Below, one piece after another: positions 14,883 to 15,545 of a stretch of DNA of 15,545 nucleotides. Position numbers and translations under genes: made by a program. The notes beneath the pieces are model-generated. The model did not search any database. It worked only from the letters and a program-made list of their open reading frames with translations, and had not been told where the DNA came from. The first letter of the stretch is position 1. The number at the start of each line of letters is the position of its first letter. The stretch is from Gammaproteobacteria bacterium (GTDB lineage Bacteria > Pseudomonadota > Gammaproteobacteria > Steroidobacterales > JACDCP01), in NCBI GenBank assembly GCA_013817465.1, contig JACDCP010000034.1:1-15545 (forward strand), given 5' to 3'.

Positions 14883-14941
14883 GTGTCCAAAGCCGTGTCC
14901 AAGCTGACGAGCTACCCGCTGAGACATGCCGGAATGGACAC
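14883..14941. repeat. GTGTCCA repeats in the integrase leader (possible arm-type sites)
   Basis: GTGTCCAA occurs twice in direct orientation (14883-14890 and 14895-14902, one every 12 bp), and the reverse complement TGGACAC is at 14935-14941. They lie in the 191-bp gap between mnmE and the integrase start. Short repeats of this kind beside an attachment site can be arm-type binding sites for the integrase N-terminal domain. The rest of the gap (14771-14882) shows no gene, tRNA or clear terminator. Confidence 0.4.
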
Positions 14942-14961
14942 AGCCAACCGAGGGACATCCT

Positions 14962-15545
14962 ATGGCGCTCACCGATACCAAGCTGCGGGCTTTGAAGCCA
15001 GCGGCAAAGACTTATCAGCGCGCAGACGGTCGCGGGCTCGTGATCGAGGTCATGCCTGGTGGGAAGCGGGTATGGCGGCTGCGCTACCGCTTAAACGGCA
15101 AGCAGGAAAAGGTCACGCTCGGGGAATACCCCGCCTACTCGCTGCAGGAGGCTCGCCAGTGGCGTGAGAACTGCCGCGGGATGGTCGCTAAGGGAGAGAG
15201 CCCCATGGCTGCCAAGCGGCTCTCCAAAGCGATACAGCGCGACCCGGACACGGTGGAGGCTTTCGCTGCCACTTGGCTGGAAAAAGTCGTCGCCAAGACG
15301 GTCCGGGATCCGCGCACGGTGCGCATGTATCTGAACCGGGACATATTGCCTGCCATCGGAAAGAAGCGGCTCCACGAGGTCACCGTGTCCGACGTGCTGG
15401 AGATCACCGATCGCATCAAGGCTCGAGGAGCGGATCAAAGCGCTTTGCTTGCCCGCAACATCATCAAGCGCCTGTTCGCTTACGCCATCGCCCGGCAGAA
15501 GGTGGCGAGCAATCCGGCTGCGGCCGTCGATGCGCGATATATCGC
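14962..15545 (+). CDS. Tyrosine-type integrase, 5' part (runs off the right edge)
   Basis: An ATG at 14962-14964, 5 nt after an AGGGA ribosome-binding site (14951-14955 region), opens a frame with no stop to the window end, 194 codons. The protein begins MALTDTKLRALKPAAKTYQR and continues DGRGLVIEV and RVWRLRYRLNGKQEKVTLGEYPAYSL. This is the N-terminal Arm-DNA-binding domain (DUF4102 type) of P4-like integrases. From about residue 95 comes the SAM-like core-binding domain (WLEKVV, LNRDILPAIGKKRL, LLARNIIKRLFAYAIARQ). The catalytic domain with the R-H-R-Y residues lies outside the window. It probably catalyses integration and excision of a mobile element at the 3' end of mnmE. A defective gene cannot be excluded without the missing part. 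Confidence 0.92.
   Translation, partial: MALTDTKLRALKPAAKTYQRADGRGLVIEVMPGGKRVWRLRYRLNGKQEKVTLGEYPAYSLQEARQWRENCRGMVAKGESPMAAKRLSKAIQRDPDTVEAFAATWLEKVVAKTVRDPRTVRMYLNRDILPAIGKKRLHEVTVSDVLEITDRIKARGADQSALLARNIIKRLFAYAIARQKVASNPAAAVDARYI

Noticed and set aside
14771..14961. A tRNA or ssrA gene as the integration target of the integrase
   Set aside because: No cloverleaf, anticodon arm or CCA-type 3' end can be read in this spacer; the 3' end of mnmE is the better target.

Overview
The window is a chromosomal replication-origin neighbourhood from a GC-rich bacterium, most likely a gammaproteobacterium. The order gyrB-recF-dnaN-dnaA (minus strand), diverging from rpmH-rnpA-yidD-yidC (plus strand) with mnmE further on, is the classical gammaproteobacterial oriC block. 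The protein sequences (DnaN 366 aa, RecF 355 aa, YidC with a large periplasmic domain, MnmE ending FCIGK) fit that group. Family or genus cannot be fixed from the sequence alone.

Layout. 1-3978: initiation and repair genes on the minus strand: the 5' end of gyrB, recF, dnaN and dnaA. A 208-bp dnaN-dnaA spacer carries a perfect DnaA box and a 40-bp tract that is 80% A+T, so it is the best oriC candidate. Three parS-like ParB sites lie within 1.1 kb, two inside recF and one between recF and dnaN. 3979-6696: a 180-bp divergent spacer with a second perfect DnaA box and a sigma70-like promoter, then rpmH, rnpA, yidD and yidC, which link ribosome, RNase P and membrane-protein insertion. 6709-13305: a four-gene minus-strand cluster sitting between yidC and mnmE. 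In transcription order it encodes isoaspartyl dipeptidase (iadA), cyanophycinase (cphB), cyanophycin synthetase (cphA) and a second Mur-ligase-type protein that looks like a CphA without its ATP-grasp domain. 13400-14770: mnmE, on the plus strand. 14771-15545: the start of a probable integrative element, with a tyrosine integrase gene cut by the window end. The 3' end of mnmE is the likely attachment site.

How the genes work together. The cyanophycin cluster encodes a complete storage cycle. CphA polymerises Asp and Arg into multi-L-arginyl-poly-L-aspartate, CphB cuts the polymer to beta-Asp-Arg, and IadA splits the dipeptide to free Asp and Arg. The tight spacing (1-nt overlap, 31 nt, 18 nt) suggests one transcript. 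The ATP-grasp-less CphA paralogue is the least explained gene and the most interesting candidate for new biochemistry. There is no gene-free stretch above 300 bases; the largest spacers are 208 bp (2442-2649), 191 bp (14771-14961) and 180 bp (3979-4158). I saw no tRNA, rRNA, CRISPR array or complete insertion sequence.
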